Positions 13,691 through 26,859 of a stretch of 64,000 nt of DNA are shown here, one piece after another. This DNA is from Atrina japonica (taxonomy: Eukaryota > Mollusca > Bivalvia > Pterioida > Pinnidae): positions 1,077,501-1,141,500 of the forward strand of contig BROG01000152.1 of the NCBI GenBank assembly GCA_030159075.1, read 5' to 3'. Each line of letters begins with the position of its first letter. Position 1 is the stretch's first letter. The notes beneath the pieces were generated by a model. That model was not told the origin of the DNA, searched no databases, and saw only the letters and a program-made list of their open reading frames with translations. The position numbers and the translations under genes are program-made.

Positions 13691-16600
13691 GTATTTGAAG
13701 ACCAAGATCACAGTCTAAAGTGAATGTAATGAACCTCAATATATTAATATGATTTACAATTGAATATTGTCCAAAAGCTTTTAAGCCAAAAGAACACCAA
13801 CTTAATCTACAATTTTTATTACATTAAAATATTGGCAGGATGCTAAGTATTTTATTTAAAGATTTGAATTTTGACTGAGGTCTAATTGTCTTTATCATTA
13901 TTATTACTACATGTACTTTATTTGTGTGGTCCTGGTTCCCGTTTTTAAATTTGCAGCTTCCAGAACACACATTCGTAAGTCCGGTTACAGGGTTTCACGC
14001 TCTTGTTTCATATGAAGTATAGAAGCTCTGAAAAATCGATATTCTTCAATCAGTGATAACAGCTGATATAAAATTGTGTGAATTATTATTTTTTATGTCG
14101 CATATTTCAAGAATGTCGTCCAGTTTTAGTTGTAGCCTGCACAATATTCCTCAGAATTCTTGAAATCACAAAAATATCAATTACATACGACAGGATGAAG
14201 ATTTTTAGCAGACATCTTCAATATTCAATTATCATAAATTACATTTATCGATCGTGCATCAGCTGGTGCTTGGGATAGCAACATGGCGTGCATAGTTTAT
14301 AAAATGGAACTGTGACGAATCGGTAGGTAGATATTTTTACGATGTTTTCTCTTTTTACACAGATGTAGACAATGAATATGATTATATAATGAACAAAGCC
14401 CTACGGTCCTACAAACTCCATCGGTCCAAGGAAAAGGCCGAGAACCGACAGAGACAATTGAAATCTGCTTATCACCGTAGATGGCAAGCTCCTGTCGTTC
14501 CAAGCAAGGTTCGAATATGTTCATCTGCTCCCACATCAAGACAGAAACCCATCATTCCCACCAAAATGGACGCAATAAAAGAAGTGGAAGATGCCAATTT
14601 GTGTTATGAATCGGACGAGAGGTAAAGTCTGGACTTATTTAAGAGTGGACAGTGTAATATATGTTGTATATATTCATGAATAATTAATCAAACACAGACT
14701 AATGAATTGGTCTGGTCAGTAAGTTCGTCGTACATATTCCCTCTCATTGTACGGTAATTACACGTTATATACATTTATAACTTCGATCTTGGATTCTATT
14801 CAAAAGACAAGGCGTTGAGATATAGGCCTAACTAGATCTAGACTCTTATCGATTTATTTTGCTTTGGAAATCAACAAAATTGGTGTGCGTGAGTGCATTG
14901 TGTTTGTGTGTACGTGCGCGTTTCTGAAACTCCTATGTGTATTGCGACTGATTCACTTTTACAATCGTGTTCTGTTAAATGCCGAAACGAATACCAAAAA
15001 GTGATATTCAAACAACAATTTGATTCTTATAGTACATGTATATTTTCTTCTATTTATAAATTACCTTTAGTGTTCTGGGTGTCTGTGTGGATATTTAAGT
15101 ATCAAAGATGTTATGATCGAGTATCAAAATATACGTATTGTGAATAATAAAATAGATTCTACCTTAGTTGCTATCTAAAGGAGAACTTGGGAAAATTGAC
15201 CATACCAAGTTTATCCTATCTACGTTGTTTAGAGATGGTAAAATGATGCTACACTACGTAATATACTGGTAGGCTAAATGTACAAGACGTGTGACCAAAT
15301 ATTTGAATTGTAAATTTATATTCCAATATTTGCCGATTAATATTCATGAACGAATATTAGAACATTCATTTGAAATAACATTTCAGGTCAAATTTTTACC
15401 GCAGAAAGGAAACTAATCTGTGCATGAATACCCGTTTTCGCAAATTATAAGTACCTCGAAATATGTGTGCACATTATTTTAAGCATATGCCATATTTAAG
15501 ACAAAAATATATACAGAAGTTGGCCATAAGTGTGTTCTCATATTTTTTTCATTATATATTCTTAGTTAATACATGTTTTTTTTCAATAATTCTTAAACAG
15601 TTTGTCTTTATCCAACTTTAACAAAACTTGATTCACAAAAAAATTGATGTTTTGGTAACCATTTTGTAGAAATTACATTGCAATCTATCCATTGTTTCAG
15701 AAGAAATACGTTAATCTTCGTGGGAGTAACATAAAGTTTCCGTTTATTACAAAGATAATGAATGGATCTGTGACTTTATACATATACATCCAAATAAAAC
15801 CATCGATACCTAAATAATCTAAGGATGTCACCAATCGAAAATATTAAGCCCAGACACCCAGGGTTAAACGTGCCATTTTTCATTTATTTTGGATGTCCAC
15901 CAAATTTAGAGGATAAAAGCAAGCAAATGCAGAATTACTAAAGATATAGATTGAAATTCATTTTTGAGAACTTTCTCATGGTCAACTACTGTAGATTCTG
16001 TGCACACTTCGTTTCTTTCAGGCTTTAAATTCCACAATATGTCGCGGCGTCTCTCCTAGTCCTTTACCAATTTTTGTTAGCTTTTGTGTGAAAAATTGCC
16101 AGTCTACTTGCAGAAGATCGGTGGTCTCTTCCCGTCCCGGGTGCATTTGTAATTTGGCTCTCTTCTCCACTATTATAACTGGCTACCTCCGCTATATAAA
16201 AATGTTGAGTGTTGGGTAAATTGGCATTCAAACAAAATAAAAATGTTGATATATAACAAGGCATTACAAGTGATATTAATCCCGTCGCAATGGAAATATT
16301 GTAAAATACCTGTATACTGGAATGACATAAATTCTGTTGAGAAATAATTTTTAATTTCATCAAAATCTCACAATGTTGAAATTTTGAGCAATCAGAACCC
16401 TCAGTTTGCTATAGATGGTAATAAAACACACATCAATGAAATTGCCATCCCTTGATACCCATTAATTCCAAATTTCATCACAATCTGACAATTTTGACCA
16501 ATTTCGAATCCTTTGATTTGCCACTGACAGCAACGAAACCCATATCATTGAAATCGCAAACCGTTGATACCTTTAAATTCTAAATTTCCTCAAATTGGAC

Positions 16601-18452
16601 AATGTTTACATTTAGACAATCAGAAACCTCGGTTTACAAGAAACAGCAACGAAACTCAAATAATTTAAATTGTAATCCTTTACTACCTATAAATTCCAAA
16701 TTTAATCAAAATCGGATATTGTTAAAATTTCGACCAATCAGAAGCCTCGGTTTGCCAAAGACGCCATCTTTTTATAACGTTACAGCATACATTGTGCACA
16801 TCTGCACACCCAAACTTAAAATTGTATGAAGTTTCATGAAATTCCATTGAGAAATAAACTTGTTAGAGCGCTGACAGAAATATTTGAATGAATTAAACAA
16901 ACGGCAACAACTCTGGTAATAAGTTACCTGTTACAAAACGAAAAGCTGTCCGAGATACCATAGTAAACCCTTTTATCAAGTTTCGTGAAATTCCGTTGAG
17001 AAATAAACTTGTTCAGTGAAATAAACAAAGGGCAACAACTTTGTAAATAAGAGAGCAAATAAGAAAGCACAGGTTATGAAATACAAAATCGTCCGAGATA
17101 TTACCATAGTAAACCCTTGTATCAACTTTCGTGAAATTCCGTCGAGAAATAAAATTATTAGAGCGCTGACAAGGAAAGTGCAACATAGGAACGCACCTAC
17201 GAGCCTAATCCTATATCTCCTCCAAGGGAGGGGATAATAAATGAATACAGAACAGAAGTGTTGTGTACTCATTTCTTACAGTAGTACCTGGTATTTCGGT
17301 ACCAGCTGAAAAATCTTATACTAAAGTAATATTTGGCACTGATAACACCATTTGAATTCCAAAGTTTTCTAAAGCTAAGATAGTCAGCTTTTTACAGTGG
17401 TTCCTCTTAGATGGGTTTCGGCTATACTTTTAGATTTATTATTTGGCCTTGTATGATACCACTTTCTCTGTAGAAACTACATATACATTTTAAATTGGAG
17501 CTTAACTGATGAAGTCTAATTGACAGAAACGATCGTCTTGAGCATTGTAACTTTGGTATTATGTTTATAATATTTATAACCACTAGGTCGTTGCCACTGC
17601 TGGTGGACCGTTTGAGTCTCCGAGGGTATACATAAACCTAGTACATGTACCTGGTATTTCGGTACCAGCTGAAAATCTTATACTAGAATAATATTTGACA
17701 TTGATAACACCATTTGAATTCCAAAATTTTCTAAAGCTAAGATAGTCAACTTTTTACAGTGGTTACTTTTAGATGGATTTCGGCTATACTTTAAGATTTA
17801 TTATTTGGCCTTGTATGATACCACTATCTTTTTAGAAAATACATATACATTTTAAATTGGAGCTCAAATGATGAAGTCTAATTGACAGAAACGATCGTCT
17901 TGAGCATTCTCTCTCTCTCTCTCAGCTTAAGTTTTTTTTATATGATTGTTTTCTTTTTTCAGACAGACGCAAAAGAAATATACAGCAACACCAGTGGTTC
18001 CCGTGGAAGTAAAACGTATAAATATTTCGATGGATGACTCACGGAAATCAGATAATTACAAAAGAAGAAATCAGAGTACACAATCGTGGCATAGTCACAG
18101 TTTTCCTTCAGCAAATTATCTCAACAACCATATGCGCCTTCACTTCCAACAGGCAGCGCAATCGCACGTTGAGCAGTTGCCAGCGGCAGGTAAACCAACA
18201 TATAATAGACCACAATCAGCGTATTCATATGATGGTGGAGTTTTTAGTCCAAAAGGACCTAAAAGAGATTACTTTGTGATACACCCAGATTGGGTCTCTG
18301 AGGCCATGACGATACAAAAACTCAGTCTTAAAGAAAAGCTACCTAAAACGGGTACATGGCCCGGAAGGCGATGTAAAAGTGCGCCACCACCAAATCAAAG
18401 GAACCCAATCACGTGGGGTGTGGAAGCAACAAAAGAAAGTACACAGTACTAA
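8625..18452 (+). CDS. Unrecognised basic protein, last five coding exons (5' end missing)
   Basis: Five exons with GT-AG borders and consistent phases: 8625-8679, 9598-9633, 11584-11679, 14363-14621 and 17963-18452 (stop). They total 936 nt, exactly 312 codons. I do not recognise the protein. It is rich in Lys, Arg, Ser, Pro and Gln with no membrane segment. It contains an acidic patch (YDDPDEHD) across exons 1-2, a basic SGRGRKK stretch in exon 3, a helical Arg/Lys-rich region early in exon 4, and a C-terminal block that looks most constrained (FVIHPDWVSEAMTIQKL, then RRCKSAPPP). RPQSA and CKSAP motifs suggest an intracellular scaffold or cytoskeletal protein, which is inference only. Exon 1 opens in phase 0 and has no start codon, so exons upstream are missing. 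A possible polyadenylation signal lies at 18881. The last intron holds a 263-bp duplication. Confidence 0.75.
8995..9140. mobile_element. MITE-like element with 38-bp inverted ends
   Basis: GGGCCTGACACCATAAAACT at the left and the near-perfect complement at the right (ending GGTGCCAGGCCC) form terminal inverted repeats of about 38 bp around a 70-bp centre. A CAG on each side may be a 3-bp target duplication. It sits in an intron of the plus-strand gene. Confidence 0.7.
9290..9425 (-). mobile_element. SINE fragment (same family as 18930-19162)
   Basis: Shares the order CGCCACAC, TTTTTCAGTCATATAGCGAC, GGCCAGTTTTTA, ACCTTCTGCAAGTAA, CTTTCTCGCACGAAAAT with the copy at 18.9 kb. The tRNA-like head is not preserved. 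Confidence 0.6.
9912..10095. repeat. Tandem repeat, three copies of a roughly 50-bp unit
   Basis: The block AGTAATATAG(C/T)CATCACT(A/T)ATCACC through GGAACTATGAAAAACTGTAA occurs three times. The first and third copies also share the preceding ACTCGCAC(T/G)TGAAAC. Intronic. Confidence 0.85.
12755..12960 (+). repeat. Repeat with ends resembling ACTGTA, homologous to 32530-32705
   Basis: Contains CATTTTCGCTCCCGTTTAATTTT and several TTCGCCC/GGGCGAA blocks, and ends in CACAGTTATACTGT. An inverted copy of the left half lies at about 32640-32705 in a nicalin intron, so it is a dispersed element. Confidence 0.55.
13122..13187. repeat. (AT)n microsatellite
   Basis: Uninterrupted AT run. Confidence 0.97.
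13285..13356. repeat. Compound (CA)n-(GACA)n-(TA)n microsatellite
   Basis: CA repeats to about 13325, four to five GACA units, then a short TA run. Confidence 0.95.
13637..13686. repeat. (AT)n microsatellite
   Basis: Uninterrupted AT run of about 50 bp. Confidence 0.97.
16340..17170. repeat. Diverged tandem repeats in the last intron of the plus-strand gene
   Basis: Two unit types. At 16340-16760, a roughly 120-bp unit built on TTCCAAATTTCATCAAAATC, GACAATGTT and GACCAATCAGAA occurs about four times. At 16828-17165, a unit of roughly 150 bp built on TTTCGTGAAATTCCGTTGAG, AAATAAACTTGTTAGAGCGC and GGCAACAACT occurs three times. Confidence 0.7.
17284..17908. repeat. Direct duplication of about 263 bp (17284-17546 and 17647-17908)
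   Basis: Both copies start GTACCTGGTATTTCGGTACC and end CGTCTTGAGCATT, with roughly 95% identity by eye over the whole length, offset by 363 bp. Between them lies a unique segment of about 100 bp. The second copy ends 54 bp before the final coding exon, so the duplicated block forms the upstream part of that acceptor region. Confidence 0.9.
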
Positions 18453-18880
18453 ATGAAGTGGCTTGATATTTACAAATAATATGTATATTGTACAAAGAGC
18501 ATTTGCAAGTGGAAGGAATCATTCGTTAAGTGATGCACTACGTTTCCGCAAGTGTTTTAAGTAGATACAAGTCTTAATCAGAAATGCATGTTGTATGTCG
18601 GTTTTCTTTTAACCAGTTATTAAGTTCCAGAACGAAATCCGTGACGTCATAGACCCGCATCGTTGTACAGGGTATGGGTTCAGGATCACCCAGTGACGAG
18701 ATATGGCTGACCTATTCAAGTATTCTACACGAATGCTGCCTATGGGCCTAATCATGTGATGGAGCAATCGATCAATGAACTATATTAATGAAATCAAAAT
18801 TGTCCAGTGTATTCTAATGTAAAGCTAGCTCTTAACATTTTGTCCGCTAAAAATAAACATAGCAGCAAGTGTATTGCTTG

Positions 18881-18886
18881 AATAAA
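18881..18886 (+). promoter_or_regulatory. Candidate poly(A) signal AATAAA
   Basis: First clear AATAAA followed by a T-rich stretch after the stop of the plus-strand gene, about 430 nt downstream of it. Confidence 0.45.
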
Positions 18887-18929
18887 AAGTTCAAAGTTTT
18901 CTTTCCTTGTTTGATTGAATGTTTAAATT

Positions 18930-19162
18930 GTGTTTGCGCCACACTTAATATTTCTCAGTTATATGGTGGCGGCCAGTTTTTAATGGTGGAGGAAAGAACC
19001 TGGTTACAATGTAGCCAGGAAGAAACCACCGACCATCCTTAAGTAAACTGGTAACCTTTCTCACAAAAATCAGCTTAAGTTCCAATGGGCTCAAACCTGC
19101 GCTGACCAGAAGATTTCATAAGTGAAAGTGCGATTATCTAACGACTTGGCCATGGAGGCCCA
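18930..19162 (-). mobile_element. tRNA-derived SINE, minus strand
   Basis: Read on the minus strand it begins GGGCCTCCATGGCCAAGTCG (A-box-like) with a B-box-like GGTTTGAGCCC about 50 nt on, then a body shared with the copies near 3.4, 9.3 and 26.9 kb (CTTTCTCACAAAAAT, GGCGGCCAGTTTTTA, GCGCCACAC in the forward sense). Confidence 0.7.
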
Positions 19163-19759
19163 CATTCCTTATCTTCAACTGCACACGTGTACATCGTAAA
19201 AATGTATTTGAGAAACCAGTATGTATAATAATCTATTATATAACTCTGCTAATTTTACTTATAAAAAAGTTCATCATTTAAACTGGCTTATTCCCTAAAC
19301 TGCATCGAAAATGACTATTTTGCCTGTAAAGCGGTAGTTAGTTTGGGAGACTATTTCACTGTGGGTGTTATGTTCTGTTTTAGACAATCTGAGGATTTCT
19401 TACTCTACATTCACTGAATTCACAAGTAAACAAATATGTCACAAAAGCAGCATACAGGTGTGCAGAGATGAATGTTCAAATAACAGGATTTATAAGAAGC
19501 TCATTGTAGGCTAGCAAAAAAGGGTAAAATCGTCTGAATCTTCATTCTGAGTGTAAAGTTTGTTATAGTATAATAAAACCAGAGGGATCTTGGCGCCCAC
19601 CATGGAATGTTCTATGTATGATCTATGACAGATTGTTCTTTTCTCTTATTTTGTGTCTCAACATTTAATTTGAACTTAAATCCATATTTTTGTGAAATAC
19701 TTTTTTCCAAGATTATAGCAAAACTGAACTTGAACTGAACATTTTACATTTTCAGAGTG

Positions 19760-20400
19760 AATGGAATTCAACATGGCCGACAAGTGTCCATCTTGGATTT
19801 TGATCTCTCTGAAAATTAATTTGCACATCTAGACCTCAAGGGGAACCTCCGTAATCCAATCCGGGCGACCATATTGGATTCCAATCTCTCTGGAAATGCA
19901 AAATGCACAACTAGATCTTAAGGGGAACCTTGATATCCAATTTCAATGAAATCCCATCAGTCAGTCCTTTTTGAGAAAAAGCGGTAACAAACATCCTTTG
20001 GTCAAAATCCAAGATGGCTGCCTGTCAGCCAAGTTGAATTCCTCAAAGGGAACCTTCGTATCAAATTTCATGGAGATCCATTCAGTCCTTTCTTAGAAAA
20101 AGCGATAACCAACTTCCTTTGGTCAAAATCCAAGATGGCCACCTGTCAGTCATGTTGGATTCCGATCTCTCTGAAAATGTAATATGCACAATTAAACCTC
20201 AAGGGGAACCTTCATGTCAAAGCGGTAACAAACTTCCTTTGGTCAAAATACAAGACGGCCGCCTGTTGGCCACGTTGGATTCCGATCTCTCTGTATATGT
20301 AATATGCACAACTGGACCTCAATGAAAACCTTCATGTCAAATTTCAAGGAGATCCCTTCAGTCCTTTCTGAGAAATAGCTGTAACAATCTTCCTTTGGTC
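19760..20400. repeat. Tandem repeat of a roughly 150-bp unit, about four copies
   Basis: Units contain TTTGGTCAAAATCCAAGATG, GGATTCCGATCTCTCTGAAA, ACCTCAAGGGGAACCTTC and CCTTTCTGAGAAAAAGCGGT. The copies vary in length and some are truncated. Confidence 0.8.
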
Positions 20401-20984
20401 AAAATCCAAATATTGTTATGGGCGACATATTATGTATCACTCCTTAGGAAGTTAAGAGAAAATGATTAAGATCAAAAGCCACAGAAAGATTGGTAAAGAT
20501 GTCTTGTTTCCCCAGGACAACTCCCCTGCTCACAAGTCTGTCAATGCTATGGCTGCATTAATGATTGTGGCATTCAATTGATTCATCATACCCTTACTTA
20601 ACTGATCAGACTTCCCAAAACGGAAAAAGGCCATTTCCAGACAAATGATTAAGAATACATGCAGTTGATGACTTCTTTAAAAGTGGCATCGATGCTCCTC
20701 AACATGGCTCGCTTAAGTGTATAGACACTGATTGAGATTATTTCGAAACACCATGCAATACGTCTCCCAACCTTTATATATGAGCCTCAACACTTATCAA
20801 TTAACTCTTGTATATAAAACCCATATAGACAATTTCTGCCTTTTGTCATATGGGGTTTCTATGAAGTTAAAAGTGCACATAGTTCAACTTATCATGTAAT
20901 TTCTAAACAAGTTTAGGAATAAAATATAATTTGGACCCTGCATGTGACAATATGTGAAAAAGCACCTTTAAAACATTCACCCGT

Positions 20985-21055
20985 AAACACACATTTGGAC
21001 TGGTCTAAGTCCTTGGTTTACAGAAGAGTCCATTATTTTTCAGAATAACTTTAAA
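20985..21055. repeat. Dispersed 80-bp repeat (also at 29505-29590 and 44992-45072)
   Basis: Three copies share ACACATTTGGACT, then TTTACAGAAGA(A/G)TCCAT and a TTTTCAGG(A/G)GTTAATGAGT-like end. A distant relative lies at 23935-24020. The ends (ACCC..TAA and TTA..GGG(T)) are roughly inverted. Confidence 0.6.
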
Positions 21056-21492
21056 TGTATCTTTGATCCTTTATGGAAACAGATAAAATGCTATTTATTT
21101 TTATCATTTGTCAAGGAAATTTTATTTTGGGTATAAAACTGATACAATTCTTTGTTATATAATTACAACCAGTACCACTGCACAGGTACAAAAATCATGT
21201 AAGAAGTACTTCAATACAAAAGTTACAAAATTTTTCAATTTTATCAGTTTTCCCAGCATTTTTAAAACTGCAGCACACAAAATTTGTATTGACAGCTTGC
21301 ATAGGTATCATCTATGGTGTAAGAAACTAACCCTTTTTTAAGTTTAAAATGGATTATAGTATAGAATATACAATACACAGTGTAGACGGATTTCTTTGAA
21401 TACATCATTAACATCTGAACTAGTTCAATCACAGCACAATGAATATTAAAGAGACATGAACTGTGTTTTCCCACAGAAGTTATTCTGTTTTG

Positions 21493-23720
21493 TTTTAACT
21501 TAGATGGATGTACAAAAACAAATAAGATATATACACAGGCATAAAATTATGATATTCCTACATATTTTGTGAAAATAAGGACAGGTCCAAGTAATCATTT
21601 GCAAACAAATAAGTGCCAAACTACTGTCAAGCAATTTTCCAAAAATATAAAGGAATTTAAGAATTGTTTTGCCCATCTCTCTTTTGTTATTGTACATCTT
21701 TCTAAGTAGTAAAAAAAAGAAAAAACAGAGCTTATGCCCATTTAAGTAATAAAAGGGAGAAATAGACAGGGCTACCCATGACAAACTGAAAAACAAGATA
21801 TACAAAAAACAAGTCAGCAAAATGGTTGTTTGAAAAATTGTCAAAGACACTCAAATATAAGTGTCAATCTTAAACCCAGTTAGAAACAAATTTGATAAGA
21901 TTTTGCAAAAAAACGTCCCAGATGGGAAAATGTTAAAATAAAGCATACTTGATGTATAATACAAGTTTTTAATTTCAAATAACAATGTATTGTACAGACT
22001 CCTTTTGAGATCCCCTGTTTTTTATGTGCCAGCGTCTGTCATATTATTTTTGTATCTCTACACATACATGTATATACCTGTGTACACAAATATAGATACT
22101 CAGTATTATAATTGAATGACAATTAAATTTTACAATCTGCTATTTTCAAATTAAAATGACAAAACATGTGTCAAAGAAGAAAAACAACTTCAGATTGAGA
22201 TCATTTGTCACTGATGTACTTTGCCACAAATGGAATACAAGTTATTAAACTGTTCCATACCTTGTGTGATATATGCAGTACATTAAATCTAGAGAGTTGT
22301 ATACTGCATTTATTCATTAGCAAATTAAACCTCTTCATTTTAACATTTCTGGAGATATGAAGTTTTTACAATAAAACACATTAGAAATTTGTTCAAACTG
22401 TTTTACACAACATACGCACAGAAAAAATCTACTTCACAACATACACTCTCGACATATACATCTTGAAATGATGAATCTGGACAGGTGAAACATTATGAAA
22501 CAAAATTTGTTAATCCTTATAGAATTACTCCAACAGAGATGGTTTACAACAACACTCCCATCACTTCATTTTCTGTCTACCTTTACTCCAAAAATGCTTC
22601 CATGTTCCTTCTTCAGAAACAAATCCCCTGTCTAGTTATTTACTTCAGAAACAGTTAACAAGTTCTTAGTTTCAAACATATCTGTGATACAATGCACTCT
22701 ACCTAAAAATTGTATTTGTTAAATAGGGTTGATTGATTCCTGGTGATCAAAGATCAATGACAATGGTCTGGGGTGAAATATTTAAGGATTGAAGTGCTGT
22801 CAAATTGGCATTTATGGGTTTATAAATTTCAAATGGATATAGGCAAATTCCATAATAGTGCTTCATGCTGAATTTGCTTTGTTAAGTTGGCGTTCATAAA
22901 CCAATGAATGCCAAGTGAAATCAGTTCAAAACTTACATTTACATATTTATGTTTTCTACCTTTTCTTTTTCAATTTAATTTACATTGGAATTCAAGTTTC
23001 CATAAAAAAATGTGCAACCATTCTTGTGTGCACAATTCCTGGAACAGCTTTTAGCAGTTATGAGTTGATGAACATTTTTTTCATAATGGTTATACAGTGT
23101 CAGTGCCAACAGATGACGATGATATATACACACACACATATATACATATACAGTAAAACCTGCTATAAAGGCCAGTTTTGAAAAGTACCATGACTGCAAA
23201 CTTTAACTAAATTAAACCTGAGTATAAGGGTCACCTGCACATAAAGGCCAATATTTTCTGGTCCCTTGAGTGGGTCCCAGATTTTACTGTATAAATACCA
23301 AGTATTGCAGATTCAAGAGCCATTAGCTGTGTTTACCCCCAAAAAAAATTAATTCAATTTTTTGTCTTCTTTTACTACTTGTACTTGATGCACAATAACA
23401 AATAAGAGCTACACACAGGCATACGAAATCTAATATTCCTATACATTTTGTGAAAATAAGGTCAAGGCTACTTTGGTATTCATAAACAAATAGTAGGCTT
23501 GAGTTGATCAACTGCAAGTAAATAAGTGCCAAACCTGGGTGTCTCAAGCAATAGTCACAAAAAGTATATGGATTTAAGAATATTTGTGTCTAAGTATATA
23601 TCTTTTTTGTTATTTTATATCAATCTAAGTTGTATAAAGGAAAGACTAAATTTTTGAAAAACAAATCACAGCTAATGCTCCCTTAAATTCTGGAATTTCC
23701 AAAACAGATAAAAACAAATA
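21493..23720. repeat. Old direct duplication (about 21493-21740 and 23385-23680)
   Basis: The two segments share ACACAGGCATA, ATATTCCTA, ATTTTGTGAAAATAAGG, AACAAATAAGTGCCAAAC and a following T-rich stretch in the same order and spacing, with insertions in the second copy. No coding potential. Confidence 0.6.
23148..23295. repeat. ACAGTAAAACCTG repeat family member
   Basis: Starts ACAGTAAAACCTGCTATAAA and ends AGATTTTACTGTA, so its ends are inverted. Internal AAAGGCCA and GTCACCTG motifs recur in the members at 24464, 38703 and 41874. Confidence 0.65.
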
Positions 23721-24463
23721 TGCCATGATATATCAAAGACAAACATATTGTGTCCTGAATAAACAAATAATAGTTATGATTTTCACTAAGATTTTAAATA
23801 AAAATGCCAAATATAAACTAAGAATTAATAAATTTAGAAAAATTCGAAAATTTGTGGGTAATATTGTTCATACTGTCTCCACAAGTCAAGGTAAAATGTC
23901 TGAATCATCAAGGAGATGTTCACAAGATAACTTGACCCTCTTAACCCTAAAAGCCATAATGAACTGGTCTAAATCAATATACAAGAGCATACCATTTAGA
24001 CACTTAAGGGTGAAAGGTTAATCAATCAGATATGACAAACTATATTGACTAGACGTTGGGATTTTGATGGCAGAAAAAAACAATTAAAAGTGTTGTTCAC
24101 AGGTAATGTGTGTATTTATAAATACAAACTAGTTACACTATACTCTGATTATGAAAGTTCAAAAGTTTATTCTCTTGGAGAATATTTTTAATGAAAAAGA
24201 AATCTCAAAACATGTAAACATGTGAATTGAGACAAAAAATAACGTGTCCTGGGTACAAAAAGTAAGAAAATGGAATGATATTAACATACATATACATAAA
24301 CATGGATGACGTCATTTAAAGCATCTGGATTTTTACATGCCAATACTGGTGTTGCATGGAGGGCAATTCTTTGAGATTAATATCTGGAAATAAAATATAA
24401 AAATGTCATTCTAACATGGAGAATTAATATAAATACACACACACATAATATATATATATATAT

Positions 24464-24572
24464 ACAGTGAAACATGTATATAAAGACCCTCGTACGGACA
24501 CAACAAAACCAGTCTTTAGGACCAGGTGGTCTTTATTAACAGGTGACCATTAAAGCAAGTTTTACTGTATAT
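24464..24572. repeat. ACAGTGAAACATG repeat family member
   Basis: Starts ACAGTGAAACATGTATATAA and ends AGCAAGTTTTACTGTA. It includes CAGGTGGTCTTTATTAACAG, shared with 38.8 kb. Confidence 0.65.
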
Positions 24573-24631
24573 ATATGTGTAATTTTTTTAATTATTCTCA
24601 AATTCTTGACATGAATAGCTTAAAATCACAT

Positions 24632-24772
24632 AGGTCTACCAAGATAAATTGACACATATTTACAAACACAATGAGTCTAAACTGGATACAGTCAAAAGAG
24701 ATTTACAACTTTAGATTCCAGGTCTACCAAGATAAATTGACACATATTTACAAACACAATGAGTCTAAACTG
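24632..24772. repeat. 53-bp direct repeat, two copies 88 bp apart
   Basis: AGGTCTACCAAGATAAATTG through ATGAGTCTAAACTG occurs at 24632-24684 and 24720-24772 with no visible mismatch, so the duplication looks recent. Confidence 0.85.
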
Positions 24773-26619
24773 AATCATGACAGGAGTGACAGGCTACTTG
24801 TCCACACAAAAATATTAGAGTTTCAGTAATGCATGGAATCTGTGAAAGACAATATTTCCAAACTGTATTGTTTTGGTTATTGACAGAACCCAGATGTGCC
24901 ACTTTACCACGGTAGACCTATAGTTTCAGTGTAAACGGTAAGGGAAGCAACTCTTCTTGTTTTGGCTATTGCCTCATCTTAAAGCTATCATCGTAACTTT
25001 TAAACAAGTTTTGAATTAAAAATTAAAATGCTTTTGAAACACCCCTGATTTATCATTCCACAGGCAGACATTATTGTTAAATGTTATCAATAGAAACCGG
25101 CTCACAGTTCCGATATAAAAGGCTAGTCCAAAGAATGACCATTATTTCACACCTGTACTCCCAAAGCAAAACAATGGCCAGATGACATGTAATCAAAACA
25201 TACACTGTACATACACTGTACTCAAAGCATAAACATTCCGCATTAATTTTTACAAGACTTCAATAAAGATACATAAAAAATAGATTTTATAATTAGTTTT
25301 AAATTCATTATTTTAGTATCTGTAAAATAATATTCACATTGAATGTAAATATAAATAAAATCCTACCAGTAATCTGCACATTTCAGTTTTGTTGTTTACA
25401 TAGCGTCACATATTCTGGTGAACTCGGTAATTAGAGCAGTCGGGTCGCGCAACATTTGACTAAATGAAAGATACACCTACTCATATTTTTTACGAATTTT
25501 TTACATCAAATAAACGTTATAAGAGACATAGCTGTGAAACAAAATTATTGGAAATCATTGCTCAATGGGTCCTGTGAAACGATCCGCGTGTTCGATTATA
25601 TTTTTCCGCATTGACCTTGGTCTGACAAATCTTTGATTCGTTATTTCGGAAGTGAGGACATTCATATCATAGGCTAACAGGTGGTCTGAGCTCCCGTTTG
25701 TTTATAATTTTACTATTTTCTCATGGGGAATTTGGAATTGTTTGATATTCTCATGTTTAAACTGATTAATTACATGATTGTGAACTGTATATTAGCCGAC
25801 AAAATGTCGAGATAGAGTAAATGAACTTTACTGTTTATTTTCGACATGCAGGTGATTTATACTCAAACTTCATTACTTAACATGTTTGTTCTTTGCGACT
25901 GTAGTGAGACAATGATGAATGATGAACTCACCTTTTGTATCAGTTATGGGGGCTTGTTTCTATTCAGAAAATTGAACAAATATGGCTACCAATGGAAGTA
26001 AAACACTGGGGATGTTTCAAAAACATTATTATTTTTTTTTAATTTAATTAAATTGGTTTACATGTTGAGATGACAGCTTTAAGGATTTGTGACATCATAC
26101 TTAATTAAATAATAAATAAATTAAGTATCAAAAAATCATATACACAAGTTGAAAATTAAAAAGATAATGGTATCGTGAATTGTAAAGATGGCAACATCTA
26201 CTGCAGGGTTTATTGTCTTGAAAATGGGTGCACCTCAAATATTTTAAACTTCAGTATATCGCAAACATATAACAGCCCCCAAAAAACAAAACAAAAGGTT
26301 GCAGCATAACGGAGGGGAAGTGTACTAAGATAAAGGGCTTTTATAACAATGGTCTTAAGTAGTAGTTCATATCTATGAGAAGTATTAATTACAGAGTTGA
26401 TCATAGATGAAACATTATATTAAATTGTAATGTGAAAAGTGTAAGGATTTATTTACTTGTACGCAGATGTAAATTCTGACATGAAACTCTAGAATTGTTT
26501 AGTGATACTGGGACCAGATGAAATTCCAAAAATTGAAATATCAACAAATTTTGAATCATTTATAATTTTCACAATTAAATAATAATAAATTATAAACTCA
26601 AACGGTATGTTTGATACGA

Positions 26620-26785
26620 AGGATACCAAAGGCTCATTCAGGTATATAAGAAGTATGTAACCCAAATCATGTTGGAGACCAAAGACTTATTCAGGTACAT
26701 ACCCCATATTATGCTGGACACCAAGACTAATTCTGGTACATACCCCATATCATGTTGGAGACCAAAGACTAATTCAGCTATCTAA
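26620..26785. repeat. Degenerate tandem repeat of about 57 bp x 3
   Basis: Repeats of GGTACATACCCCATATCATG, TTGGAGACCAAAGACT, and AATTCAG with variation. Confidence 0.6.
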
Positions 26786-26859
26786 GAAACACATACATAA
26801 ACTCATGAGGGACATGAGAGGTTAATCCATGTAATCAACAGTTACCACCTCTCGTCAGT

